Part shown: piece after piece, positions 26,449-38,084 of the stretch | How positions within the stretch are numbered: position 1 is the stretch's first letter | Layout: each line of letters starts with the position of its first letter | Source of the DNA: Serratia sp. AKBS12 | GTDB lineage: Bacteria; Pseudomonadota; Gammaproteobacteria; Enterobacterales; Enterobacteriaceae | Assembly: GCF_024793895.1 (NCBI RefSeq) | Contig: NZ_JANUSB010000015.1 | Location: 496,001-560,000, forward strand | Direction: 5' to 3' | DNA: 64,000 nucleotides | The notes under the pieces: generated by a model | What the model was told of the DNA's origin: nothing | What the model saw: the letters and a program-made list of their open reading frames with translations, nothing else | Databases searched by the model: none | Position numbers and translations under genes: made by a program

Positions 26449-28017
26449 ATGATAACGAAAGGTGTGCAACCTGTGGGCAGGTCGGTGACGTTGGGGCATC
26501 AGTTGGCTTACGGCGGCGGGAATTTGCTCGGTAGCGGGGCGCTGGCGATCAGCGGCGCCTGGTTATTGTATTTTTATACGACCTTCTGTGGGCTGACGCT
26601 GCTCCAAGCGTCGTTCATCTTTTCCGTGGCCAGCGTCATCGATGCGATAAGCAATCCGGTAATGGGTTATCTGACTGATAACTTCGGCCACACCTGGCTT
26701 GGCAAACGCTTTGGCCGGCGGCGGTTCTTTGTGCTGATCGGCGCACCGTTGATGCTGTTCTACCCGCTGTTGTGGGTAGAGGGCTTCGGCTTTTGGTATT
26801 ACCTGTCGACCTATGTCATTTTTGAATTGATCTACACCTCGGTGATGGTGCCTTACGAAACCCTGGCCACCGAAATGACCGACGACTTTGCCGTGCGATC
26901 CAAGCTGACCGGGTACAAGGCCATTTTCGGCAAAATGGCGAACTTCCTGGCGGCCTTTATTCCGGGACAATTCATCCTGCTGTATGGCAAGGAGTCGGCA
27001 CAGCCGTTTCTGTACACCGGCATCACCTACGGCCTGATTCTATTTATTGCCGTCGGCATGTTGTATCGCTATTCATGGGAGCGCAAGGATGGCGACCTCT
27101 CGGTGGCGCCGGCCAAGCGTTCGCTGATGAAAACGCTGGTTTCGCTGGCGCGTGACATGCAGTTGACCTTTTATCTGCGTGTATTCCGCAAACACCTGGG
27201 CATGTATCTGTTCGGGTTTGGCGCTGAATGGCTGTTCGCCTCGGTCTTCACCTATTACGTGATCTTTGTCCTGCAGTACGATCCGGCTATCCTGGCGGGG
27301 TTGAACAGCCTGAACGCCATGCTGCAACTGTTTTCCACCGCGGTATTTATTGGCCTATGCGTGAAAAAAGGTTTCAGCAAACCGTATAACTGGGCGCTTG
27401 GTATCGTGATGTTTTCCGTGGGGTGTTATTCGCTGCTGCATTTCTTCAACCTGCCAACGCACATCGCCACCATGGCGATTATCGGTATTACCGTGCTGTT
27501 CGGCCTGGGCACCGGCGGGGTGTATTACATCCCGTGGACGGTTTATACCTTCCTGGCCGACGTGGACGAAGTGTTTACCGGCCGCCGGCGCGAGGGGATT
27601 TACGCTGGCGCGATGACCTTCTCCGGCAAGATTGTGCGCTCCATCATCGTGTTTACCATGGGCGCGATCCTCAGTTATTACGGCTTCCAGTCCAAAGCGC
27701 ATACTCAGCCGGAGACGGCGATCGTGGCGATCTCCTGGGTGTTCTTTGCCGGCGTGGCGATTCTGGCGCTGGTGGCAATTGTATTCAGTAGTCAAATGAC
27801 ACTCAACCGCCAGACGCACCGCGTGGTGCTGGACGAAGTGGCGCGCATTAAAGCCGGCGGTCAATTGGCTGACATTACGCCAGAGGCGCGGGCGGTGATC
27901 GAAAAACTGGTAGGCCTGCCGTATGAACAATGCTGGGGCAACAGCAAAATCTGCCAGAAAATGAACCTCATTCCCGAGGCTGGCATCAGCCAACCGACGG
28001 CGGCTTCCCAGCTGTGA
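26449..28017 (+). CDS. togT: Oligogalacturonide transporter TogT (GPH family)
   Basis: A 522-residue glycoside-pentoside-hexuronide cation symporter with 12 predicted spans. The GPH signature region GYLTDNFGHTWLGKRFGRRRFF lies after the second span. The extended C-terminal tail (PYEQCWGNSKICQKMNLIPE) is characteristic of TogT-like proteins. It would import short oligogalacturonides made by extracellular pectate lyases, delivering them to the divergent ogl product. Upstream KdgR and CRP sites give induction by pectin products and catabolite control. No porin gene of the KdgM type is beside it. Confidence 0.9.
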   Translation: MITKGVQPVGRSVTLGHQLAYGGGNLLGSGALAISGAWLLYFYTTFCGLTLLQASFIFSVASVIDAISNPVMGYLTDNFGHTWLGKRFGRRRFFVLIGAPLMLFYPLLWVEGFGFWYYLSTYVIFELIYTSVMVPYETLATEMTDDFAVRSKLTGYKAIFGKMANFLAAFIPGQFILLYGKESAQPFLYTGITYGLILFIAVGMLYRYSWERKDGDLSVAPAKRSLMKTLVSLARDMQLTFYLRVFRKHLGMYLFGFGAEWLFASVFTYYVIFVLQYDPAILAGLNSLNAMLQLFSTAVFIGLCVKKGFSKPYNWALGIVMFSVGCYSLLHFFNLPTHIATMAIIGITVLFGLGTGGVYYIPWTVYTFLADVDEVFTGRRREGIYAGAMTFSGKIVRSIIVFTMGAILSYYGFQSKAHTQPETAIVAISWVFFAGVAILALVAIVFSSQMTLNRQTHRVVLDEVARIKAGGQLADITPEARAVIEKLVGLPYEQCWGNSKICQKMNLIPEAGISQPTAASQL

Positions 28018-28150
28018 TCCTCCGTTAAACCCGATCTGGAACGTCCCCTCTCTGGGGGGGCGGTTATCGCCGAAAGGAAAGTACCCTGAAGAGCCAGTTG
28101 CAGCTCAAGCATAGTATCGCCAGCTTATATTTGGTCTTTAGTTTTAATTA

Positions 28151-28173
28151 AAATAAAACTACGTTTCTATTTT
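28151..28173 (+). promoter_or_regulatory. KdgR box upstream of kduD
   Basis: AAATAAAACTACGTTTCTATTTT is a near-perfect inverted repeat (AAATAAAAC with GTTTCTATTT). It lies 158-180 bases before kduD within the 313-base gap 28018-28330, which otherwise has no gene. Confidence 0.75.
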
Positions 28174-28330
28174 GTTGATCGGCGCCATCAGAAACGATAG
28201 ACTTTCTTCATCATCACGGTTTGGCGGCGTTGAACGCGTCGCCGCGGGTGACAACGGCGGCAGTACGGGTGGTGAGCCGCGGATCCCTCTTCGACACAGG
28301 CGCAGGCGCCTTGAGCACAAAGGAAACGCT

Positions 28331-29092
28331 ATGATTCTCGATAATTTTGCATTGCAGGGTAAGGTGGCTATCGTGACTGGTTGTGATACCGGTCTGGGAC
28401 AGGGCATGGCGATCGGGCTGGCGCAGGCGGGCTGCGATATCGTCGGTATCAACCTGGTTGAGCCGCAGGAAACCATCGCCAAGGTGACCGAACTTGGGCG
28501 CCGTTTTCTCAGCCTGCAAGCCGATCTTGGCTCGCTGGAGGGCCTGCCTGCACTGTTGGAGCGTGCGCTGGCCGAGTTCGGTCATATCGATATTCTGGTC
28601 AACAACGCCGGCATCATCCGCCGCCAGGATGCGCTGGAATTCAGCGAAAAAGACTGGGATGAAGTGATGAACCTGAACATCAAAACGGTGTTCTTCCTGT
28701 CGCAGGCGGTGGCCCGCCAGTTCATTGCGCAAGGGCGCGGCGGCAAAATCATCAATATCGCGTCTATGCTGTCTTATCAGGGCGGCATTCGCGTGCCTTC
28801 CTATACTGCGTCAAAAAGTGCGGTGATGGGAGTAACGCGTCTGCTGGCCAACGAATGGGCCAGCCACGGCATCAACGTCAACGCGCTGGCTCCGGGCTAT
28901 ATGGCCACCAACAACACGCAACAGCTACGTGACGACGAAGCGCGCAGCGCAGCGATCCTGGAGCGTATTCCGGCGGGGCGCTGGGGTCTGCCGCAAGATT
29001 TGATGGGGCCGGTGGTGTTCCTGGCGTCGCCGGCTTCCGATTACATCAACGGTTTTACCCTGGCAGTGGACGGCGGCTGGTTAGCCCGTTAA
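28331..29092 (+). CDS. kduD: 2-deoxy-D-gluconate 3-dehydrogenase / 2-dehydro-3-deoxygluconate 5-dehydrogenase KduD
   Basis: A 253-residue classical SDR. The start at 28331 follows AGGAAACGCT; longer in-frame starts give low-complexity basic sequence. NAD motif TGCDTGLG (16-23), NNAG (91-94), catalytic S145, Y158 and K162 (YTASK) are all present. It matches KduD throughout (MILDNFALQGKVA, GGWLAR end). KduD reduces 2,5-diketo-3-deoxygluconate to ketodeoxygluconate in pectin breakdown, the step after Ogl and KduI. kduI is not in the window. It forms an operon with the isomerase 36 bases downstream. Confidence 0.93.
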   Translation: MILDNFALQGKVAIVTGCDTGLGQGMAIGLAQAGCDIVGINLVEPQETIAKVTELGRRFLSLQADLGSLEGLPALLERALAEFGHIDILVNNAGIIRRQDALEFSEKDWDEVMNLNIKTVFFLSQAVARQFIAQGRGGKIINIASMLSYQGGIRVPSYTASKSAVMGVTRLLANEWASHGINVNALAPGYMATNNTQQLRDDEARSAAILERIPAGRWGLPQDLMGPVVFLASPASDYINGFTLAVDGGWLAR

Positions 29093-29128
29093 CCCTGCAT
29101 GACACCCATCGATTTTAGAGAGGAAACC

Positions 29129-29773
29129 ATGAATATTGCACTGATGATGGAAAACAGCCAGGCAGGCAAAAATGCGCTGGTGCTGGAACAACTGCAGGCC
29201 GTTGCCGCTGATAATCAGGATGCGGTGTTCAACGTCGGCATGAGTGACGAGCAGGATCACCATTTGACCTATATTCATCTGGGCATCATGGCCAGCATTC
29301 TGTTGAATGCCGAAGCGGTGGACTTTGTCGTTACCGGCTGTGGCACCGGGCAGGGGGCCTTGATGTCGTTGAATATCCACCCGGGCGTGGTATGCGGTTA
29401 CTGCATCGATCCGGCTGATGCCTTTCTGTTTGCCCAGATCAACAATGGCAATGCGCTGTCGCTGCCGTTTGCCAAAGGCTTCGGCTGGGGCGCGGAACTC
29501 AACGTGCGTTATATCTTTGAAAAGGCCTTTACCGGCCGTAAGGGCGAAGGCTATCCGGTCGAGCGCAAAGAGCCGCAGGTGCGCAACGCCGGTATTCTCA
29601 ATCAGGTAAAGCGCGCGGTGATGAAAGAGGACTATCTTGCTACGCTGCGCGCCATCGACCCTGAGCTGGTCAAGACGGCGGTGGGTGGCGAGCGCTTCCA
29701 GCGTTGCCTGTTCGAGCACGGCAAAAAGCCCGAGATCGTGGCTTTCGTCAAGGATGTGCTGCAAATAGCCTGA
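29129..29773 (+). CDS. RpiB/LacA/LacB-type sugar-phosphate isomerase of the pectin cluster
   Basis: A 214-residue protein starting at MNIALMMENSQAGKN behind AGAGGAAACC. It has the RpiB/LacA fold landmarks: VTGCGTGQGALMSLN, the phosphate and active-site Cys region, and ALSLPFAKGFGWGAELN. The C-terminal extension of about 60 residues (VKRAVMKEDYLATLRAIDPELV) is absent from plain RpiB. Relatives occur beside kdu genes in pectinolytic enterobacteria, where the exact isomerisation is not settled; conversion of the uronate intermediate parallel to KduI is a guess. It is co-transcribed with kduD and ends at a strong terminator. Confidence 0.82.
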   Translation: MNIALMMENSQAGKNALVLEQLQAVAADNQDAVFNVGMSDEQDHHLTYIHLGIMASILLNAEAVDFVVTGCGTGQGALMSLNIHPGVVCGYCIDPADAFLFAQINNGNALSLPFAKGFGWGAELNVRYIFEKAFTGRKGEGYPVERKEPQVRNAGILNQVKRAVMKEDYLATLRAIDPELVKTAVGGERFQRCLFEHGKKPEIVAFVKDVLQIA

Positions 29774-29785
29774 TCGACAACCTGC

Positions 29786-29824
29786 AAAAGCCCGCTCAGT
29801 TGCTACTGGGCGGGCTTTTTTTTT
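29786..29824 (+). terminator. Strong rho-independent terminator of the kduD operon
   Basis: GCCCGCTCAGT pairs with ACTGGGCGGGC (one G-T pair) around TGCT and is followed by nine T residues. Confidence 0.93.
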
Positions 29825-29895
29825 GGGGCCGAGTATTGAACTGGCCGCCGGTTTTACCGCCGGTGGAGATCTGCGGACATTGTCTGACCGGCCGG

Positions 29896-30786
29896 TTATG
29901 CTGACGCCATCTGTCGCAGCAGCCATTCCCGTAACGCAACCACGTCCTCACGTTCGGCGCTGTCCTCGCCGGTGACCCAATAGTAGCGCGCACCGGGCAG
30001 CGAGCATGCAAACGGCGCGACCAGTACCCCGCGTTGCAGCTGATCCTGCGCCAGCAGCTGGCTGGCGATCACCACCCCTTGTCCGGCAACCGCCGCCTGC
30101 AACGCGTGGGTTTCATCGCTAAAGCGCAGCCCGGCGTTAATATTCAGATCCGGCGGCCCGTAGAGCCGTTGCCAATGTGACCAGTCTGGCGCATCGGCGG
30201 GCACATGGCGCTGCTCGACGTGGAACAATGTCACCGAGCGCAGATCGTCGAGCTGCCTGATATGCAGCGTCGGGCTGGCGACCAGGATAAAGCGATCTTC
30301 ATGCAGCAGCGTGCACGGCAAGTCGGTCTCTGGCGTTTCACGGTAGCGAATGGCTGCGTCTACCCTGTGCTGGGTCAAATCTACGCGTTCAACGCTGGTA
30401 TGCAGGCGCAGATCAATCTGCGGAAACTGTGCTTTGAAATCAGCCAGGCGCGGTACCAGCCAGTGGGTGAGAAAATTCGAGGTGGTAGTGACGGTGAGCG
30501 CCGGCGGCTGGTTGGCATGGGCAATTTGTGCGGTGGCTTCCTCGAGTGCGGCAAAGGCGCGCTGCGTGCCGGCGTATAAGGTTTGGCCCGCGGCGGTCAG
30601 GCTGACGCCCTGGGCGCTGCGCTCGCACACCCGGCACGCCAGCGAGGTTTCCAACAGGCGTATCTGATGGCTAACGGCAGTGGCGCTCACGCCGAGCTGG
30701 TCGGCTGCCCGTTTAAAGCTCAGACAGCCGGCAACGGCGTGAAACGCGCGTAACGCACCCAGCGGTGGTAAGCGTGGTTTTCTCAT
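29896..30786 (-). CDS. LysR-family regulator, GcvA-like
   Basis: A 296-residue LysR protein with the GcvA-type N-terminus (PRLPPLGALRAFHAVAGCLSFKRAADQLGVSATAVSHQIRLLE) and a full effector domain. It is divergent from a small membrane-protein gene with 132 bases between the starts, the usual LysR arrangement, so that gene is the likely target. GcvA-like regulators control diverse amino-acid, export or beta-lactamase genes. Nothing in the sequence reveals the ligand. Confidence 0.88.
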   Translation of the reverse strand: MRKPRLPPLGALRAFHAVAGCLSFKRAADQLGVSATAVSHQIRLLETSLACRVCERSAQGVSLTAAGQTLYAGTQRAFAALEEATAQIAHANQPPALTVTTTSNFLTHWLVPRLADFKAQFPQIDLRLHTSVERVDLTQHRVDAAIRYRETPETDLPCTLLHEDRFILVASPTLHIRQLDDLRSVTLFHVEQRHVPADAPDWSHWQRLYGPPDLNINAGLRFSDETHALQAAVAGQGVVIASQLLAQDQLQRGVLVAPFACSLPGARYYWVTGEDSAEREDVVALREWLLRQMASA

Positions 30787-30918
30787 GCTGAGTTTTTCTC
30801 ATCTATGGATGAAATCAATGACTTTGATCTGCTGATTGTACGAGAGATACCCTAATGGTACGCGAACAGACCAAGTCAGTTTATTTCATCTTATCTCGAT
30901 TACACCGCAGGAGTCATT

Positions 30919-31515
30919 ATGCGTTTATCTTCTCAATCCGCATGTCGCCAGGCAACGCAACAACCCCGGTTGATTGCCGGCGGCATTTTTTATAGCGGTT
31001 TGGCGGCCGAAGCGCTGTTGCTGGTGACGCTGTATGGCGGCAGCGGGCTGCTGTACGGCCTGGCGTTGTTGTTAACGCTGACGCTGACCACCGCCGCCGG
31101 TATCGCCACCGCCCGCTGGCGCCATACCGGACAATTGGCGGGGATTATGCACGGGTTCCTGATCGCCGCCGCAGGTCTGTTGCTAGTGGTGCTGGCGCTG
31201 CATGCCCAGCGTGATTGGCTGGTGCTACTGCCGGCGGTGGCGATCAGCGGTGTGGGGCAAGGCATGGTTGGCGCGGCACTGCATCAGGGCAGCATGCGCT
31301 CTCGGTCTGGGCGGGTACGGTTGCTGGTATATGGCCTGCTCGCGCTGCTGTCCTGCGTGCTGGTATTGGCGATCAAACAGGCCGTCGGCGGCCTGGAAGG
31401 GCGCAGTTTCTCTTTCGCGCTATTGCTCGATCTGGCGCTGTTCGGCGCATTGCTGGTGCGCATTAGCCAGCGCGATGTGGAAAGTGACCTGGTGGACGGC
31501 ACTGCGCCACGCTGA
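30919..31515 (+). CDS. Small polytopic membrane protein of unknown function
   Basis: A 198-residue protein with about five to six hydrophobic segments (LLYGLALLLTLTLTTAAGIA, IMHGFLIAAAGLLLVVLAL, WLVLLPAVAISGVGQGMVGAAL, LLVYGLLALLSCVLVLAI). It starts behind a GGAG site. The GVGQGMVGAALHQGSMR part resembles a loop-helix of MFS proteins, but the protein is half the usual MFS length. It is divergent from the GcvA-like LysR gene and so is its probable target. An exporter-like function is speculative. Confidence 0.6.
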   Translation: MRLSSQSACRQATQQPRLIAGGIFYSGLAAEALLLVTLYGGSGLLYGLALLLTLTLTTAAGIATARWRHTGQLAGIMHGFLIAAAGLLLVVLALHAQRDWLVLLPAVAISGVGQGMVGAALHQGSMRSRSGRVRLLVYGLLALLSCVLVLAIKQAVGGLEGRSFSFALLLDLALFGALLVRISQRDVESDLVDGTAPR

Positions 31516-31537
31516 ACCTGACTGCTGGTCAACCGGC

Positions 31538-32539
31538 CTAGAACGTGTAGGAAAGACCTACGCCGGTATAGTGATATTTACCGTTGCTGCCCACATCGTC
31601 AGCGGCGCTGTGATAGCGCTGCAATTCATAGGCATACTCCAGGCTCAGCGCAATACCCTGCGGCAACGTCTGTTCCAGCAATAGGCCGATGCGGGTGTCG
31701 GTTTGGCCGTCGTTGCGCTGTTGTTCAACGTTATAGCCAGAGGTATTCAGCGAATGGCGCAGATAAGGGGTCACGATCGGGGGCGTGTGCCACAGCGATA
31801 GCGTCAACGGAACGTACAGGCGCAGCTCCTGCTGAGAAAACTCCGCCAGCCGATCGCTGCCGCTATTCCAGCCGCGATCGATATAATAATTGAGTTTGAA
31901 GCTGAGCAGGTCGTTGACCTGGTAGCCAAACCCGGTTTCACCCTCCAGTTCCTTGTCGGTCAGCGCGTTCTGCCTTACATGATTGATATATTGATACAGC
32001 GCCAGCCAGCCGCTAAAGCGGACCTGGTCGCCAAGCCGGATTTCCCAGTCGGGTTGCACGGTATAGCGCTGCGTCTGGTAGCGGGCTATGCCACCTTGCT
32101 GTTTATATTGCCACTGGTAATGGCGTACGCCGGCCATCAGACCAAGATCGTAGGCGGCATTGCTGGCGATCAGATAGCGTAAATTAATTTCGTACTGGTT
32201 AAACCAGTCGCTGCGCCCCTGAGAACCGTAATAGTGCGCGCCATTATGGTTCTCTTGATAAAAGGAACCATAGATACTCCAGTTGCCGCGCGCCGCCTCA
32301 AGGTATAGGGTGGGTTCCCAAAATCCTTTATTATCCGATTGGCCTTCGACGTTTTCCGTTTCAATCAACAGGCCGGTGGTTATGTGCCAGGTTCTTTCTG
32401 CAGCTGGCGACGTTGGCGGGGCGGCAAGCAGCGGCGGCTGGTCATGCTTGCTGTCGGCGTGTTCAGCGTCACCCTGCTGGGCGCAGGCGGTGCCAGCCCA
32501 TACGAGCAGGCTCGAGGCGAGGGCCTTTATCTGGTTCAT
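31538..32539 (-). CDS. ompG: OmpG-family outer-membrane porin
   Basis: A 333-residue precursor with a Sec signal (MNQIKALASSLLVWAGTACA) and a beta-barrel ending in HYTGVGLSYTF, the C-terminal Phe signature for outer-membrane insertion. Strand-like segments such as TWHITTGLLIETENVEG, WEIRLGDQVRFSGWLALYQY and LSFKLNYYIDRGWN follow E. coli OmpG. An extra linker rich in Pro and Ala (about 21-48) precedes the barrel. OmpG is a monomeric, non-selective porin for larger oligosaccharides. It is the last gene of the aga-type cluster, 160 bases after the GH27 gene, so it likely admits the glycoside substrate. Confidence 0.88.
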   Translation of the reverse strand: MNQIKALASSLLVWAGTACAQQGDAEHADSKHDQPPLLAAPPTSPAAERTWHITTGLLIETENVEGQSDNKGFWEPTLYLEAARGNWSIYGSFYQENHNGAHYYGSQGRSDWFNQYEINLRYLIASNAAYDLGLMAGVRHYQWQYKQQGGIARYQTQRYTVQPDWEIRLGDQVRFSGWLALYQYINHVRQNALTDKELEGETGFGYQVNDLLSFKLNYYIDRGWNSGSDRLAEFSQQELRLYVPLTLSLWHTPPIVTPYLRHSLNTSGYNVEQQRNDGQTDTRIGLLLEQTLPQGIALSLEYAYELQRYHSAADDVGSNGKYHYTGVGLSYTF

Positions 32540-32650
32540 TATTATTCTCGTCAGCTAGCGAGGCGGTTTATTGTTGTCGAGGTTGCAGGCAGCAGCGTGC
32601 GTGAGCCTGCGCTGTGCCTATGGCGCCGCAGCAAGCGGCGTTTGGCGTGG

Positions 32651-32700
32651 CCGCACACCGCATCGTGGACCCACAGCAGGGGCCCACAATGTGTGCGGTT
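32651..32700. other. Long inverted repeat at the end of the GH27 gene
   Basis: CCGCACAC near 32651 and GTGTGCGG ending at 32698 form the base of a hairpin with further inner pairing (GTGG with CCAC). It overlaps the first base of the GH27 stop codon and precedes ompG. It may limit read-through from the glycosidase gene into ompG or stabilise the message. Confidence 0.45.
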
Positions 32701-33962
32701 TACCAGCCGCTGCGGATAACCAGCATTTTGGCTTCATGCGATTGCACTTCGCTGCTGTAACTGTCGGTCACGGTTGCCACGTCGCGGTGAGCCCACAGAT
32801 CGCGCACCAGCGTTTTTTTCCAGGGAAGATCCAGATCCTGGTGGAGATTGAGAGTCATGGTGGCAGTCTGACCCGACCGGTTGAGCAACGCCACCGCCCA
32901 GGAGCCGTCGGCAAGCGGTTTGGCAAAGATCTGCTGGTCACCGTTATTGACATAGCGCCTGGCTTGCAACCCTAGCGGATCCTGGTTCAGCGCAATGATT
33001 TCCTTGTTTTTCAAGGTGGCCATATCCGCGGCGTTCAGATTGTCGAGGCTGGCGCCAATCAGCAGCGGCGAACTGAGGATCGCCCACATACTGAAGTGAG
33101 TACGGTATTCGGTGTCCGACGCGCCGGTGCCGACCAGCTCTTTTGAATGGCCATGCAGCCCGATAACCAGCATATCGTAGTCGTTCCAATGCCCCTTGCC
33201 GCTGTAGGTTTCCAGGCCAACGCCACGATCGATCATGTCCAGCACGTCAAAGTAGTAACCTTCGCGGTTGCCGGGATAATTGAAGTCGTCGCTGATGTCC
33301 TGACCGATGCGCCACTGGTTTGCGCCAACGCTGTCACCCCATTGCCAAATGTTCTGCCAGCCGCAGTGGCAGGCATGATAGACAATCGGCCGGCCGGTAG
33401 CCTGCAGCGCCCTGGACATAGCGCCAAACACCGTTTTTAGTACCGCCTGACTCGCCTGTTGGTGACTGCAACAGGAGTCGTATTTCAAATGATCGACCCC
33501 CCACGAGGCGAACATGGCGGCATCCTGCTTTTCATGCCCTTCAGAACCGACGTAGCCTGCGCAGGTGGAATTCCCCGGCCCGCTGTAAATGCCCAGCTTC
33601 ATGCCTTGTTGGTGAGCGTAGTCGGCGAGGTATTTAATACCCCGTGGAAACTTTTTTTCGTCATAGGTTAATGGATGGTCGGCGCGCGAACCTTTATATT
33701 TTTGCCAGCCGTCATCAATATTGACATAAATATAACCTGCGTCGCGCAAACCGCTGGCAACCATTTTATCGATAGTATCTATAATAATTTTTTCATTGAT
33801 CCTGTCGCCATAATAGTTCCAGCTTGACCAGCCCATCGGCGGCGTTTGCGCCAGCGTGGTTATCCGTTCGGCGGCTGCTTCGTCGCGGGTGGAGTCTATG
33901 GTTGCGGCATGTACGGCACCGCTGAGTAACATGGCACAGATGACGGAAAGTAAGCGTTTCAT
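32700..33962 (-). CDS. Periplasmic GH27 glycoside hydrolase (alpha-galactosidase/alpha-N-acetylgalactosaminidase family)
   Basis: A 420-residue GH27 enzyme with a Sec signal (MKRLLSVICAMLLSGAVHA). The family block TPPMGWSSWNYYGDRI (40-55), NIDDGWQ, nucleophile D162 (DHLKYDSCC) and acid/base D222 (RIGQDISDD) are intact; a C-terminal beta domain follows. In classical alpha-galactosidases a Cys-Glu-Trp segment contacts the sugar 2-OH. Here the matching place reads C198-H199-C200, so the preferred substrate may not be plain alpha-galactose. With agaS, kbaY and kbaZ alongside, alpha-linked GalNAc or a related amino sugar is a reasonable inference. Confidence 0.88.
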   Translation of the reverse strand: MKRLLSVICAMLLSGAVHAATIDSTRDEAAAERITTLAQTPPMGWSSWNYYGDRINEKIIIDTIDKMVASGLRDAGYIYVNIDDGWQKYKGSRADHPLTYDEKKFPRGIKYLADYAHQQGMKLGIYSGPGNSTCAGYVGSEGHEKQDAAMFASWGVDHLKYDSCCSHQQASQAVLKTVFGAMSRALQATGRPIVYHACHCGWQNIWQWGDSVGANQWRIGQDISDDFNYPGNREGYYFDVLDMIDRGVGLETYSGKGHWNDYDMLVIGLHGHSKELVGTGASDTEYRTHFSMWAILSSPLLIGASLDNLNAADMATLKNKEIIALNQDPLGLQARRYVNNGDQQIFAKPLADGSWAVALLNRSGQTATMTLNLHQDLDLPWKKTLVRDLWAHRDVATVTDSYSSEVQSHEAKMLVIRSGW

Positions 33963-34148
33963 TAATTAAAGGCTCCGGTAAGATAACGGGCGTAGCGGTT
34001 CGCTGCGCCAGCGCAGGGAATCGATGTTTATCCTGAAATACCTTTTATCTAAAAATAATGTCTGAACTTACGCTTGCTGCATTAATAAAATAACCGGCCG
34101 TGGTAATAATGGCGCATGGCTCGATAAATATTAATCATGGCTGATATG

Positions 34149-35057
34149 TTATAGGGCAGTGCTCAGCTTGGCGGCATTTTGCTTTTCTTCGGAATAGACC
34201 ATCATCGTCGAACCTGAAATGGCCAGCACAATACCAACGATTGCCCAGCTGCTCGGCATCGACTGGTAAACGATCAGGGAAATCACCGCGGTCAATACCG
34301 GTGCCAGCGCATTGGTGCAGGGGGCGATAATGGTGGCCTTACCGCGCGACAGCGCCATCACCAGGCAAAGTGCGCCAACGGCGTTCAATACCTGAATGCA
34401 CGCGGTAGCCAGCGTGGCCATCAACGGATAGCTGGCGCCCTTGTCGGCCAGCATCAGCCAGGCAACCGGCGCCAGCAGGATCCCGGTCAGCGTCATATAA
34501 CCGAACAGCGAACTGTCGGCAATGCCAAGGTTGGAGGCGCGTTTCATAAAGAACGCCTGCACGCCCCATGCCGCGCAAATCACCACCGAATACAATAGCC
34601 ACAGCAGGCCCCCGTCGCGATCGCCGTCGCCACTGCTGATACTGAACATGACGATCGACAACAGCGCCAGCAGTACCCCCAGGCCGCCCAGCCGGTTTAT
34701 CCGCTCCTTGAGCAACGCCAGCGACATCAGCACCGTGATGGCCGGAGAAATGGAAATGATCGGGAACACCAGATAGGCGGGGGCGCCCATCGCCAACGTT
34801 TTGAACAGCAGCAGTTGCCCGCCGGCGCCGGTACAGCCGATCAGACAGCCATACAGAATCGCGGTGCCGGAGGTATCGAAACGCTGGCCGCGTAGCGCGA
34901 AATAGCAGGGGATTAGCATGGTTGATGACCAGATGATGTAGATCCACTGGTCGGGATAGCCATAGTGGGTGGTTGGCCAGGCGCTGAATGCTCCCCAGAT
35001 TCCCCAGGTAATGACCACCAGAAAGGTATAAACGATCCAGGATGTGTTATTGACCAT
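34149..35057 (-). CDS. DMT/EamA-type permease of the aga-like cluster
   Basis: A 302-residue membrane protein with ten hydrophobic segments in two EamA-like repeats (start VVITWGIWGAFSAW; second repeat LLWLLYSVVICAAWGVQAF). ATG 35057 is preferred, with GGTGA six bases upstream; it lies just after the TAA of the kinase gene. Ten-span DMT proteins of the glucose/ribose-uptake type are known, so an inward sugar permease is plausible. There is no PTS in the cluster, which makes this the only inner-membrane transport candidate. The 187-base gap to the GH27 gene (33963-34148) shows no gene. Confidence 0.8.
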   Translation of the reverse strand: MVNNTSWIVYTFLVVITWGIWGAFSAWPTTHYGYPDQWIYIIWSSTMLIPCYFALRGQRFDTSGTAILYGCLIGCTGAGGQLLLFKTLAMGAPAYLVFPIISISPAITVLMSLALLKERINRLGGLGVLLALLSIVMFSISSGDGDRDGGLLWLLYSVVICAAWGVQAFFMKRASNLGIADSSLFGYMTLTGILLAPVAWLMLADKGASYPLMATLATACIQVLNAVGALCLVMALSRGKATIIAPCTNALAPVLTAVISLIVYQSMPSSWAIVGIVLAISGSTMMVYSEEKQNAAKLSTAL

Positions 35058-35058
35058 T

Positions 35059-38062
<3,004 letters not shown>

Positions 38063-38084
38063 ATGATTCTCCTGAATAGCCATC

